Positions 15,486 to 22,888 of a stretch of 27,319 nucleotides of DNA are shown here, in pieces. The stretch lies in contig RFHG01000246.1 in assembly GCA_003696465.1 (NCBI GenBank), forward strand, positions 1-27,319, written 5' to 3'. Origin of the DNA: Gammaproteobacteria bacterium (lineage in GTDB: Bacteria; Pseudomonadota; Gammaproteobacteria; J044). The first letter of the stretch is position 1, and every line of letters begins with the position of its first letter. The notes under the pieces were generated by a model. That model was not told where the DNA came from. It saw only the letters and a list, made by a program, of their open reading frames with translations, and ran no database searches. The translations under genes and the position numbers were made by a program.

Positions 15486-17795
15486 GTGTCCATCGAGGGC
15501 TACATACGCCTGCTGCTGGGTCACAGACGCCTGATTGCTGCCACCCTGCTGGGACTGGTGCTGCTTGCCTCGCTGGGCATGGAGCGGCTGCGCATCACCA
15601 CCGATCACCGCGTCTTCTTTGACCACGACAACCCCTATCTTGCCGAGCTGGAGCGCATCGAGGCACGCTACGCGCGTGAGCGCAGCCTGCTGTTCCTGGT
15701 GCATCCCAGGGCCGGTGGGCTCGATCATGTGGCCCCCCTGCAGGCCATTGCCCGCCTGACCGAACGGGCCTGGTACCTGCCCTGGGCGCACCGGGTCGAT
15801 TCGCTGGCCAATTTCCAGTACAGCCGTGCCGTGGGCGACGAGCTGGTGGTGGCACCCTTGTACGGCGACACGGTCAGCGAGGCCGAGGCGCGCCGGGTGG
15901 TGCGTCTTGCACGCAAGGACCCGCTGCTTGCCAATCGACTGGTGTCGGAGGATGGCCGGCTGGCCCTGGTGCTGGTCTCGCTGCACCTGCCCCAGGGCGC
16001 CTCGGCCGCGGAAGTGGAGCGGGTGATGGAGGCGGCGCGGCGGCTGCAGGATTCGGTTCAGGCGGACTTCCCGGGACAGCAGGTGCGCATCAGCGGGGGG
16101 GTGGCCATGAGCGAGGCCTTCTATGATGCCGCCGTGCATGACCTGGCCGTGCTCGGCCCCCTCATGCTCGGCCTCATTGCCCTGCTGCTGTTGCGCATGC
16201 TCTGTTCCTGGACCGGCACGCTCGCCGCCCTGGTGGTGATGGCGGCTGCGGTGGCGGCCACCTGTGGCCTGGCCGGCTGGTTCGGTGTGGTGCTGTCGCC
16301 GGTCTCGGCCACCCTGCCGGTCATCGTCCTTACCCTGGCGGTGGCCAACAGTGTCCATCTTTTGTGCCAGTACCAGTATGCGCTGTGCCATGACCAGGAT
16401 CGCGACCAGGCGATGGCGGCCAGCCTGCGCGCCAACCTGCTCCCCATGCTGCTGGCTGCAGGTACCACCATTCTCGGTTTTCTCAGCATGAATTTCAGTG
16501 ATGCGCCGCCGTTTCGTGATCTGGGCAATCTGGTGGCACTGGGCATGGCCGTGGTGCTGGTGCTGGCACTGACCCTGTTGCCGGCCCTGGTGACCCTGGC
16601 GCCGGCGCGGCGGCGGCGCAGCAAGACCCGTTGCAACCTGCTGATGGAACGGCTCGGTCAGTGGGTGGTGGCACACCGGCGCGCGCTGCTTCCGGCCATG
16701 CTGGGGCTGGGGGCGGGGCTGTCGCTGCTGGCCCCGCTCAACCGCATCGACGACCAGTTCATCGAGTATTTCGATGCCGATGTGCCGTTCCGCCAGAATG
16801 CCGCGCTCATGGCACGCCACCTGGCGGGACAGACCGAGTTGACCCTCTCCATCGACAGCAGTCGCTCCTCGGGCATCAACGATCCCGACTTCCTGGCCCT
16901 GCTCGGGCGCTTCCATGACTGGCTCGCTAGCCAGCCGGAGGTGCGATCGGTCGACAGTGTGGTCCCGATCCTGCGGCGTCTGTCGCAGAACCTGCATCAG
17001 GACCGGGCAGAAGACTATCGACTGCCCGACAGCGAGCAACTGGCAGCGCAGTATCTGCTGCTCTACGAGCTGTCCCTGCCCGAGGGGCTTTCGCTCAACG
17101 ACCGCATTGATGTCGACCGCCGTGCCACGCGGCTGCGGCTGATGCTGGTGGATCTGGACAGCAGCGATCTGCTGGCCCTGGAACAGCGCATTCGGCACTG
17201 GTGGGCGGGGCGTGCGCCTGCCGACTGGACCCTGTCGGTGGTGGGCAGCTCGCTCATGTTTGCCCGCATCAGCGAACGCAATGTGCCGCCCATGCTGTTC
17301 AGCGCCTTTGCCGCGCTGGCCCTCATTTCGCTGCTCATCGCGCTGGTCTTCCGGTCGCCGGTGCTGGGGCTTGTCAGCCTGGTGCCCAACCTGCTGCCGC
17401 CGCTGATGGCTCTGGGGCTGTGGGGGCTGCTGGTCGGCGAGATCAATCTCGCGATTGCCGTGGTCGGCAGCATGACCATCGGCCTGATCGTGGACGATAC
17501 GGTCCACTTCCTGTGCAAGTTCCGCCGGGCACGCCGGGTGCTCGGGCTGGGGCCGGAGGATGCGGTGCGGCATGCCTTCGCCAACACCGGCACCGCGTTG
17601 TGGATCACGACCGTGGTCCTCAGCGTGGGCTTCATGGTGTTCCTGTTCTCGCCGTTTACCGTCAATGCCCAGATCGGGCTGCTGTCGGCCATCACCATCA
17701 TCTGCGCGTTGCTGGCCGACTTCCTGCTGCTGCCACCGTTGCTGATTCGCATCGAACAGCGCAGGCCTGCCACGGAGATCATTCATGCAACCTGA
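15486..17795 (+). CDS. MMPL/RND-superfamily exporter (COG1033 type)
   Basis: GTG 15486 with GGAGG at 15476-15480 gives 769 residues. The layout is a duplicated RND half: one N-terminal membrane helix, a periplasmic domain (about 40-215), a cluster of helices (about 217-375), then the same again (helix near 400, periplasmic domain about 420-600, helix cluster 605-760). The second half carries MTIGLIVDDTVHFLCKF with Asp 670/671, the acidic pair expected for proton relay; the equivalent first-half site reads AVANSVHLL with Asn 288. Such proteins export hydrophobic or lipid-like cargo using the proton gradient. The stop overlaps the next start by 11 bases. With two LolA-like proteins and a beta-barrel it probably forms a trans-envelope pathway; cargo unknown. 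Confidence 0.92.
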   Translation: MSIEGYIRLLLGHRRLIAATLLGLVLLASLGMERLRITTDHRVFFDHDNPYLAELERIEARYARERSLLFLVHPRAGGLDHVAPLQAIARLTERAWYLPWAHRVDSLANFQYSRAVGDELVVAPLYGDTVSEAEARRVVRLARKDPLLANRLVSEDGRLALVLVSLHLPQGASAAEVERVMEAARRLQDSVQADFPGQQVRISGGVAMSEAFYDAAVHDLAVLGPLMLGLIALLLLRMLCSWTGTLAALVVMAAAVAATCGLAGWFGVVLSPVSATLPVIVLTLAVANSVHLLCQYQYALCHDQDRDQAMAASLRANLLPMLLAAGTTILGFLSMNFSDAPPFRDLGNLVALGMAVVLVLALTLLPALVTLAPARRRRSKTRCNLLMERLGQWVVAHRRALLPAMLGLGAGLSLLAPLNRIDDQFIEYFDADVPFRQNAALMARHLAGQTELTLSIDSSRSSGINDPDFLALLGRFHDWLASQPEVRSVDSVVPILRRLSQNLHQDRAEDYRLPDSEQLAAQYLLLYELSLPEGLSLNDRIDVDRRATRLRLMLVDLDSSDLLALEQRIRHWWAGRAPADWTLSVVGSSLMFARISERNVPPMLFSAFAALALISLLIALVFRSPVLGLVSLVPNLLPPLMALGLWGLLVGEINLAIAVVGSMTIGLIVDDTVHFLCKFRRARRVLGLGPEDAVRHAFANTGTALWITTVVLSVGFMVFLFSPFTVNAQIGLLSAITIICALLADFLLLPPLLIRIEQRRPATEIIHAT

Positions 17796-18687
17796 GTACG
17801 TTTCCATTCATTCACGTGCCGGACGCGCGTGTTCCCGGCTGTTGAGTGCCGTGCTGCTGCTGGTCGCGTTGCCCGTGCTGGCGGGACAACAGTCGCCGCA
17901 GCCCGGTGCCGAACTGGAGCGGCTGGCCCGCGAGGGCGGCCTGCCGCCGGAGGAGCTTGGACGGCGCATCGCCCAGGCGGCCTGGGACCGCGACCGCGGC
18001 TTTGGTGACTTCAGTGCCCGCATCACGCTCTATCTGCGCCGGCCCGATGGCCGCGTTGTCACCCGCAAGCTGCGTACCTGGACCCTGGAGACCCCGAGTG
18101 GAGACAAGAGTATCTCGGTGTTCGACGCTCCGGCCGATGTCAAGCGCTTTGCCCGCCTGACCTGGGCGCACGAGGACGGTCAGGACGACCAGTGGCTCTA
18201 CATCCCCAAGCACAACCGGGTGAAGCGGCTCTCGCATGCCAATGACGCATCGCCCTTCATGGGTACCGAATACGCCAACGAAGACCTGGGTTCGCAGCGC
18301 CCGGAGGAGGTCGGCAGTTTTACCTACCGGTTCCTGCGACTGGACCGCTGCGGGCCACAGGAGCAGGCCCGCGACCTGACCTGTTTCGTGGTCGAGCGGC
18401 GACCGGTCAATCCCTATTCCGGTTATTCGAAACAGGTGGTCTGGATTGATACCCGGGCCTTCCGCCTGTGGCGGGTGGACTACTACGACCGCAAGGGAAA
18501 GCTGCTCAAGACCCAGTGGTTCAATCGCTACCAGCAGTTCCGGGACAGGTACTGGCGGCCGATGGACATGCTCATGGTCAATCACCGTACCGGCAACAGT
18601 ACCCGGGTGATCTGGAGCGACTACCGCTTCGGCAACGGCTTCAGCGAACGTGACTTCACACCTGAAAACCTGCTCCATGTGAGGTGA
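17785..18687 (+). CDS. Outer-membrane lipoprotein-sorting (LolA-like) protein, copy 1
   Basis: This 300-residue protein starts at ATG 17785, inside the end of the MMPL gene. A hydrophobic stretch at about 20-33 (LLSAVLLLVALPVLAG) acts as signal peptide behind a long basic N-region. The rest is the LolA-like domain (PF17131 type): SARITLYLRRPDG, VFDAPADVKRFARLTW, DDQWLYIPKHNRVKRL, SPFMGTEYANEDLG, RPVNPYSGYSKQVVWIDT, VDYYDRKGKLLKTQWF. It should be a periplasmic half-barrel carrying a hydrophobic ligand between the exporter and the outer membrane; that role is inferred from the fold and neighbours. Two Cys (CGPQ... and DLTCF) may pair. It is a diverged paralogue of the next gene, mainly at the usually invariant SSFMGSEFTYEDL segment. 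Confidence 0.9.
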   Translation: MQPEYVSIHSRAGRACSRLLSAVLLLVALPVLAGQQSPQPGAELERLAREGGLPPEELGRRIAQAAWDRDRGFGDFSARITLYLRRPDGRVVTRKLRTWTLETPSGDKSISVFDAPADVKRFARLTWAHEDGQDDQWLYIPKHNRVKRLSHANDASPFMGTEYANEDLGSQRPEEVGSFTYRFLRLDRCGPQEQARDLTCFVVERRPVNPYSGYSKQVVWIDTRAFRLWRVDYYDRKGKLLKTQWFNRYQQFRDRYWRPMDMLMVNHRTGNSTRVIWSDYRFGNGFSERDFTPENLLHVR

Positions 18688-18692
18688 CATCG

Positions 18693-19481
18693 ATGCGCAA
18701 GATGTTATTCCTGCTGTTGCTGGCAGTGACCGCGCTGCCTGCACTGGCCCAGGACGAGGCGGCCCGCGAGGGCCTGCGCATTGCCCGCGAAATGGATCGC
18801 AGGGCCAGCGGTTTCGGCAACCTCAGTGCCGAACTGGTGATGGTGCTGATGGACCGCAGCGGGCGCAAGAGTCTGCGCCAGCTGCGCAATCTGGTGCGCG
18901 AGCGGCCCGATGACGGCGACCTGAGCCTGATGGTGTTCGAGCAGCCGGCCGACGTCCGGGGCACGCGCCTGCTGGTGCATGCGCACAAGGACCGCGACGA
19001 CGACGAATGGATCTACCTCCCCGCCCTGAGGCGCGTGAAGCGCATTTCGGCAGCCGGCAAGACCTCCTCCTTCATGGGCAGTGAGTTCACCTACGAGGAT
19101 CTCGGCGCCCAGGAGGTGGAAAAGTTCGATCACCGCCTGCTGCGTACCGAGCCCTGCGGGGTCGACGACCTGCAGTGCTTCGTCAACGAGCGCCGGCCGC
19201 GACTGGCCGGCAGTGGCTACTCGCGCCAGGTACTGTGGATCGACCAGCAGGAATATCGTCCCTGGCGCATCGACTACTACGATCGCAAGGGCGAGCTGCT
19301 CAAGACCCTGCTGCTGCGCGACTATCACCGCTACCTCGATCACTACTGGCGTGCCCACCGCATGCTGATGAAGAACCACCAGACCGGCAAGAGCACGCTG
19401 CTGCTGTGGAAGTCGTTCCGGTTCGGCAATGAATTCCCGCCGGATACCTTCGACCCGAAACGGCTTGCCAGCGGCCACTGA
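18693..19481 (+). CDS. Outer-membrane lipoprotein-sorting (LolA-like) protein, copy 2
   Basis: I choose ATG 18693, which has GAGGTG at 18681-18686 at proper distance, over the GTG at 18684 overlapping the previous stop. The product has 262 residues with a clean signal peptide (MLFLLLLAVTALPALA). The domain is the canonical one: ELVMVLMDRSGRKSLRQLRN, EQPADVRGTRLLVH, DDEWIYLPALRRVKRI, SSFMGSEFTYEDLG, GYSRQVLWIDQQEY, DYYDRKGELLKTLLL, RMLMKNHQTGKSTLLLW. It should be a periplasmic lipid- or hydrophobe-binding carrier. It shares many identical stretches with copy 1, so tandem duplication is clear. This copy keeps the family consensus and is the likelier ancestral form. A two-Cys pair (EPCGVDDLQCF) is placed as in copy 1. 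Confidence 0.92.
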   Translation: MRKMLFLLLLAVTALPALAQDEAAREGLRIAREMDRRASGFGNLSAELVMVLMDRSGRKSLRQLRNLVRERPDDGDLSLMVFEQPADVRGTRLLVHAHKDRDDDEWIYLPALRRVKRISAAGKTSSFMGSEFTYEDLGAQEVEKFDHRLLRTEPCGVDDLQCFVNERRPRLAGSGYSRQVLWIDQQEYRPWRIDYYDRKGELLKTLLLRDYHRYLDHYWRAHRMLMKNHQTGKSTLLLWKSFRFGNEFPPDTFDPKRLASGH

Positions 19482-19511
19482 TCCTGCCCAACCCAAAAAG
19501 ACAACAACACC

Positions 19512-20876
19512 ATGAAACACTGCCGAATTCCCTTGCTGCCTTGCCTGGCCCGGAGCGTGCTCCCGAATCGGGAACAAGCGGAGGCCTGCAGCCGCTACCG
19601 CCCGGTTGCCGTGCTGCGGTTCGCACTGGCCCTGTGTCTGGCCCTGGGGCCTGCCGTGTCGCCTGCGGCCGGGGCCGACCCAATGAGCGATGCCGAGGCC
19701 CTGCTGGCGCTCGATCCGGCCGCGCTGGAGGCCGAAGTGGGCAACATGGAGGCCGACCCCTGGTCGGGCTTCGTGGCCGGCGGGCTGCGCCGCATCGACA
19801 TCGACCAGGCCGGAACCGGGGTGGTGAGCCGCGATGCCTTCATGCTGCTGCAACCGGAGTATTACCGTACCCTGGGGGACCGGCAGTCGGTACAGGCCGT
19901 GGCCTATCTGCGCAGCGCCGGCGGTGATGCCCGCTATACCATTGCCGACCTGCGCGAGGCCTGGTGGGAAGGAAGCCCGGGCCGGGTCACGCTGCGCGTC
20001 GGGGTGGATCGCGTGTTCTGGGGTGTGACCGAGTCGCAGAACCTGGTGGACATCATCAACCAGCGTGACCTGGCTGCCGACATCGACGGCGACGAGAAGC
20101 TGGGGCAGCCCATGGTCAAGCTGTCGTTCGATCTGGCCGGCGGCAGCCTGTCGGCCTACTGGTTGCCGCTGTTTCGGGAGCGGCGCTTCCCGGCAAGGGG
20201 CGACAGCCTGTCCACCTTTCCGGCCATCGCCGAATCGCAGGCCGAATACGAGTCCGGCCGGGGGCGCCATCATCAGGACTTCGCCCTGCGCTGGTCCAGT
20301 ACCCGCGGCCAGTGGGACATCGGGCTCAGCCTGTTCCGGGGCACCGACCGGCAGCCGCAACTGCTGCTCAATCCGGCCGATGGCGGGCAGACCCTGATTC
20401 CGCGCTACCTGCTGCTCGACCAGGCCGGCCTCGACCTGCAATGGACCCACGGCAGCTGGCTGCTCAAGCTGGAGGCGGTGCGCCGCTGGCAAAGCAGCGG
20501 CGACTACTGGGCCACGGTGGGCGGATTCGAATACCTTTGGCCGAGTGTTTTCGGCAGCAACATCGACGCCCACCTCATCGGCGAACACCTGTACGACAGC
20601 CGCAAGGAGCGGGCCGTCACCCCCTTCCAGCACGATGTCATGATCGGTGCGCGGCTGGAGTTCAATGATGTGCAGGGTACTCAGCTCACTGCCGGCCTGA
20701 TCGAGGACCAGCACCAGCCGGCGCGCTCTTGGCGGCTCGACCTCTCGCGCCGGCTGCTGCAGGACTGGCGCATCCAGCTCAAGTGGCGGCGCTACGAGCG
20801 CATCCCGCCGCAGGAGCAGCTCTTTGGTGTACGGGGTGTCAACTACCTCGAAGCCAGCCTGCGCTATTACTTCTGA
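19512..20876 (+). CDS. Outer-membrane beta-barrel protein of the MMPL/LolA-like set
   Basis: From ATG 19512 the product has 454 residues. The signal peptide core (VLRFALALCLALGPAVSPAAGA) begins only at residue 34, so GTG 19611, placed right before it, may be the true start; neither has a good ribosome site. The mature part alternates hydrophobic and polar residues in beta strands with Trp/Tyr at ends and finishes with LEASLRYYF, an aromatic C-terminal residue used by the BAM machinery. A characteristic segment is RVFWGVTESQNLVDIINQRD, then DEKLGQPMVKLSFDL and YWLPLFRERRFP, which I associate with barrels encoded beside MMPL and LolA-like genes. I know no assigned function; an outer-membrane exit or receptor for the cargo is an inference. 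Confidence 0.82.
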   Translation: MKHCRIPLLPCLARSVLPNREQAEACSRYRPVAVLRFALALCLALGPAVSPAAGADPMSDAEALLALDPAALEAEVGNMEADPWSGFVAGGLRRIDIDQAGTGVVSRDAFMLLQPEYYRTLGDRQSVQAVAYLRSAGGDARYTIADLREAWWEGSPGRVTLRVGVDRVFWGVTESQNLVDIINQRDLAADIDGDEKLGQPMVKLSFDLAGGSLSAYWLPLFRERRFPARGDSLSTFPAIAESQAEYESGRGRHHQDFALRWSSTRGQWDIGLSLFRGTDRQPQLLLNPADGGQTLIPRYLLLDQAGLDLQWTHGSWLLKLEAVRRWQSSGDYWATVGGFEYLWPSVFGSNIDAHLIGEHLYDSRKERAVTPFQHDVMIGARLEFNDVQGTQLTAGLIEDQHQPARSWRLDLSRRLLQDWRIQLKWRRYERIPPQEQLFGVRGVNYLEASLRYYF

Positions 20877-20880
20877 CGCT

Positions 20881-20900
20881 GGCAGCCTGGCAGGGCTGCC
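20881..20900 (+). terminator. Hairpin between barrel gene and hyuA, possible weak terminator
   Basis: GGCAGCC and GGCTGCC form a 7-bp stem around a six-base loop, four bases after the barrel stop. No T tract follows (GGTATCATCC), and hyuA starts 15 bases later. So it may be a weak or Rho-assisted terminator, a stabilising 3' hairpin, or a structure limiting hyuA translation. Confidence 0.4.
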
Positions 20901-20914
20901 GGTATCATCCGCGC

Positions 20915-22888
20915 ATGACTTCCCGCCCGCGCGCCATACTCGGTGTCGATACCGGTGGCACCTTCACCGACTTCGTGCTGCTCGACGCGCACGGCCTGCG
21001 CGTGCACAAGGTGCTGTCCACGCCGGAGGCACCCGAGCGCGCGATCCTGCAGGGGATCGAGGCCCTCGGGCTCGAGCCCGACACGGACCTGCTGGTGGTG
21101 CACGGCTCCACCGTGGCCACCAATGCGGTGCTGGAGGGCAAGGGGGTGCGCACCGCCTACATCACCAATCGCGGGCTGGCCGATGTCCTGACCATCGGCC
21201 GCCAGGCCCGCCGCGCGCTGTACAACCTTCAGCCACCGCCGGAACGGCCCCCGGTGCCGCCGGAACTGTGCCTGGAGACCGGCGGCCGGCTGGGTGCCGA
21301 TGGCAGTGTGGTCGAGCCGCTCGAGGGCGGCGACCTGTGCAGCCTGAAGACGGCACTGGCACGCCTCAAGCCGCAGGCAGTGGCCATCAACCTGCTGTTC
21401 TCGTGGCTCGACGACCGCTTCGAGCGCATGATCGAGGCGGTGGTGCCCGACGGCGTGTTCGTCAGCCGCAGCTCGGCCGTGCTGCCCGAGTTGCGCGAAT
21501 ACGAACGCGGCATGGCGACCTGGCTCAATGCCTGGGTGGGTCCGCTGATGGAGGGCTATCTGCAGCGCCTGGCCACGGCCCTGGCCCCGGCCCGCCTGGT
21601 GGTGATGCAGAGCCATGGCGGGACCATCGAGGCGGCCCGTGCCGGGCGAGAGGCGGTGCGCCTGTTGCTGTCGGGCCCGGCCGGTGGGCTGCAGGGGGCG
21701 CGTTTCGTGGCCGGCCTTGCAGGCCATGAGCGGCTGCTCACCTTCGACATGGGGGGCACCTCCACCGATGTGGCCCTGATCGACGGCGAGATCCGGCTCA
21801 CCGGCGAAGGGCACATCGACCGTTATCCCGTGGCCGTGCCCATGGTGGACATGCATACCATTGGCGCGGGCGGCGGTTCCATCGCTCGCCTCGATGATGC
21901 CGGCATGCTGCAGGTGGGGCCGGAATCCGCCGGTGCCAGTCCCGGCCCGGCCTGTTACGGCCAGGGCGGGCAGGAGCCGACCGTCACCGATGCCAATCTG
22001 CTGCTCGGCCGGCTGCCGCACAGTACCCGCCTCGGCGGCGGCATGCCGGTGCAGCCCGAGCGCGCCCGGGCGGCCATCGAACCGCTGGCCGAGGCCATGG
22101 GGCTGAGCCCGGAGGCCGCGGCCGAGGGCATCATTGCCATTGCCAACGACCACATGGCCCAGGCGCTGCGGGTGATCTCGGTCCAGCGCGGCCTCGATCC
22201 GGCCGATTACACCCTGGTCAGCTTCGGCGGTGCCGGCGGTCTGCACGTCTGCGCCCTGGCCGAGGCCCTGGGCATGGACCGGGCCCTGGTACCCATCCAT
22301 GCCGGCGTGCTCTCGGCGCTGGGCATGCTGGTGGCGCGGCCCTCGCGCGAGCGCACCCAGACCTGGCAGGTGCCCATCGCCGAGTGCGATGCGGCAGAAG
22401 TGGCACGGCGGCTCGGGGAGATGGCCGCGGCGGCCGCCGCCGAGCTGCGTGCCGAAGGCGCGGAACGGATCCGGGAGCGGCTGCGCGTGGATCTGCGTTA
22501 TGCCGGGCAATCCAGCACCCTGACCCTGCCCTGGAGCGGGCTGGAGGATACGGTCGAGGCCTTCCACGAGGCCCACCGGCGCCAGTACGGGCATCGGCTC
22601 GACATGCCGGTGGAGCTCGTCAACCTGCGCGTGGGGGTCGAGGCCGATCAGGCCCCGCCCCGCCTGCCGCCCCTGCCGCAGCGTGCGCCCGCGCGTCCGA
22701 TGGACACGGTCAAGGTATACGGGCACGGGCCGGTACCTCTGTACCGTCGGGAAGCGCTGGCGCCGGAGCAGGTGATCGCGGGCCCGGCCCTGTTGTCCGA
22801 GGCCGTGGCCACCACCTGGCTGGCGCCGGGCTGGCATTGCCGGGTGGATGCCTGGGGCAATCTTCTGCTGGTGTCAGCCTTGGCCTGA
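20915..22888 (+). CDS. Hydantoinase/5-oxoprolinase A-type subunit (HyuA)
   Basis: ATG 20915 gives 657 residues, the usual length of a free HyuA subunit. It belongs to the ASKHA ATPase fold: GVDTGGTFTDFVLL (phosphate-1 loop, residues 10-23), HGSTVATNAVLEGKG, QSHGGT, LSGPAGGLQGARF, TFDMGGTSTDVALI (second phosphate loop), GAGGGSIA and GGAGGLHVCALAE. Enzymes of this family hydrolyse ATP to open hydantoin, 5-oxoproline or related cyclic amides, or carboxylate ketones, together with a HyuB subunit. No HyuB is adjacent: the next gene runs the other way and overlaps this stop by 15 bases. Substrate cannot be told. A longer frame upstream only shadows the barrel gene. Confidence 0.92.
   Translation: MTSRPRAILGVDTGGTFTDFVLLDAHGLRVHKVLSTPEAPERAILQGIEALGLEPDTDLLVVHGSTVATNAVLEGKGVRTAYITNRGLADVLTIGRQARRALYNLQPPPERPPVPPELCLETGGRLGADGSVVEPLEGGDLCSLKTALARLKPQAVAINLLFSWLDDRFERMIEAVVPDGVFVSRSSAVLPELREYERGMATWLNAWVGPLMEGYLQRLATALAPARLVVMQSHGGTIEAARAGREAVRLLLSGPAGGLQGARFVAGLAGHERLLTFDMGGTSTDVALIDGEIRLTGEGHIDRYPVAVPMVDMHTIGAGGGSIARLDDAGMLQVGPESAGASPGPACYGQGGQEPTVTDANLLLGRLPHSTRLGGGMPVQPERARAAIEPLAEAMGLSPEAAAEGIIAIANDHMAQALRVISVQRGLDPADYTLVSFGGAGGLHVCALAEALGMDRALVPIHAGVLSALGMLVARPSRERTQTWQVPIAECDAAEVARRLGEMAAAAAAELRAEGAERIRERLRVDLRYAGQSSTLTLPWSGLEDTVEAFHEAHRRQYGHRLDMPVELVNLRVGVEADQAPPRLPPLPQRAPARPMDTVKVYGHGPVPLYRREALAPEQVIAGPALLSEAVATTWLAPGWHCRVDAWGNLLLVSALA

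Noticed and set aside
15312..17807. 831-codon minus-strand reading frame
   Set aside because: It is antisense to the MMPL exporter, is extremely rich in His, Gln and Arg, and has no motifs; it is a high-GC shadow.
20867..22837. 656-codon minus-strand frame opposite hyuA
   Set aside because: Antisense shadow; the plus strand carries all HyuA motifs.
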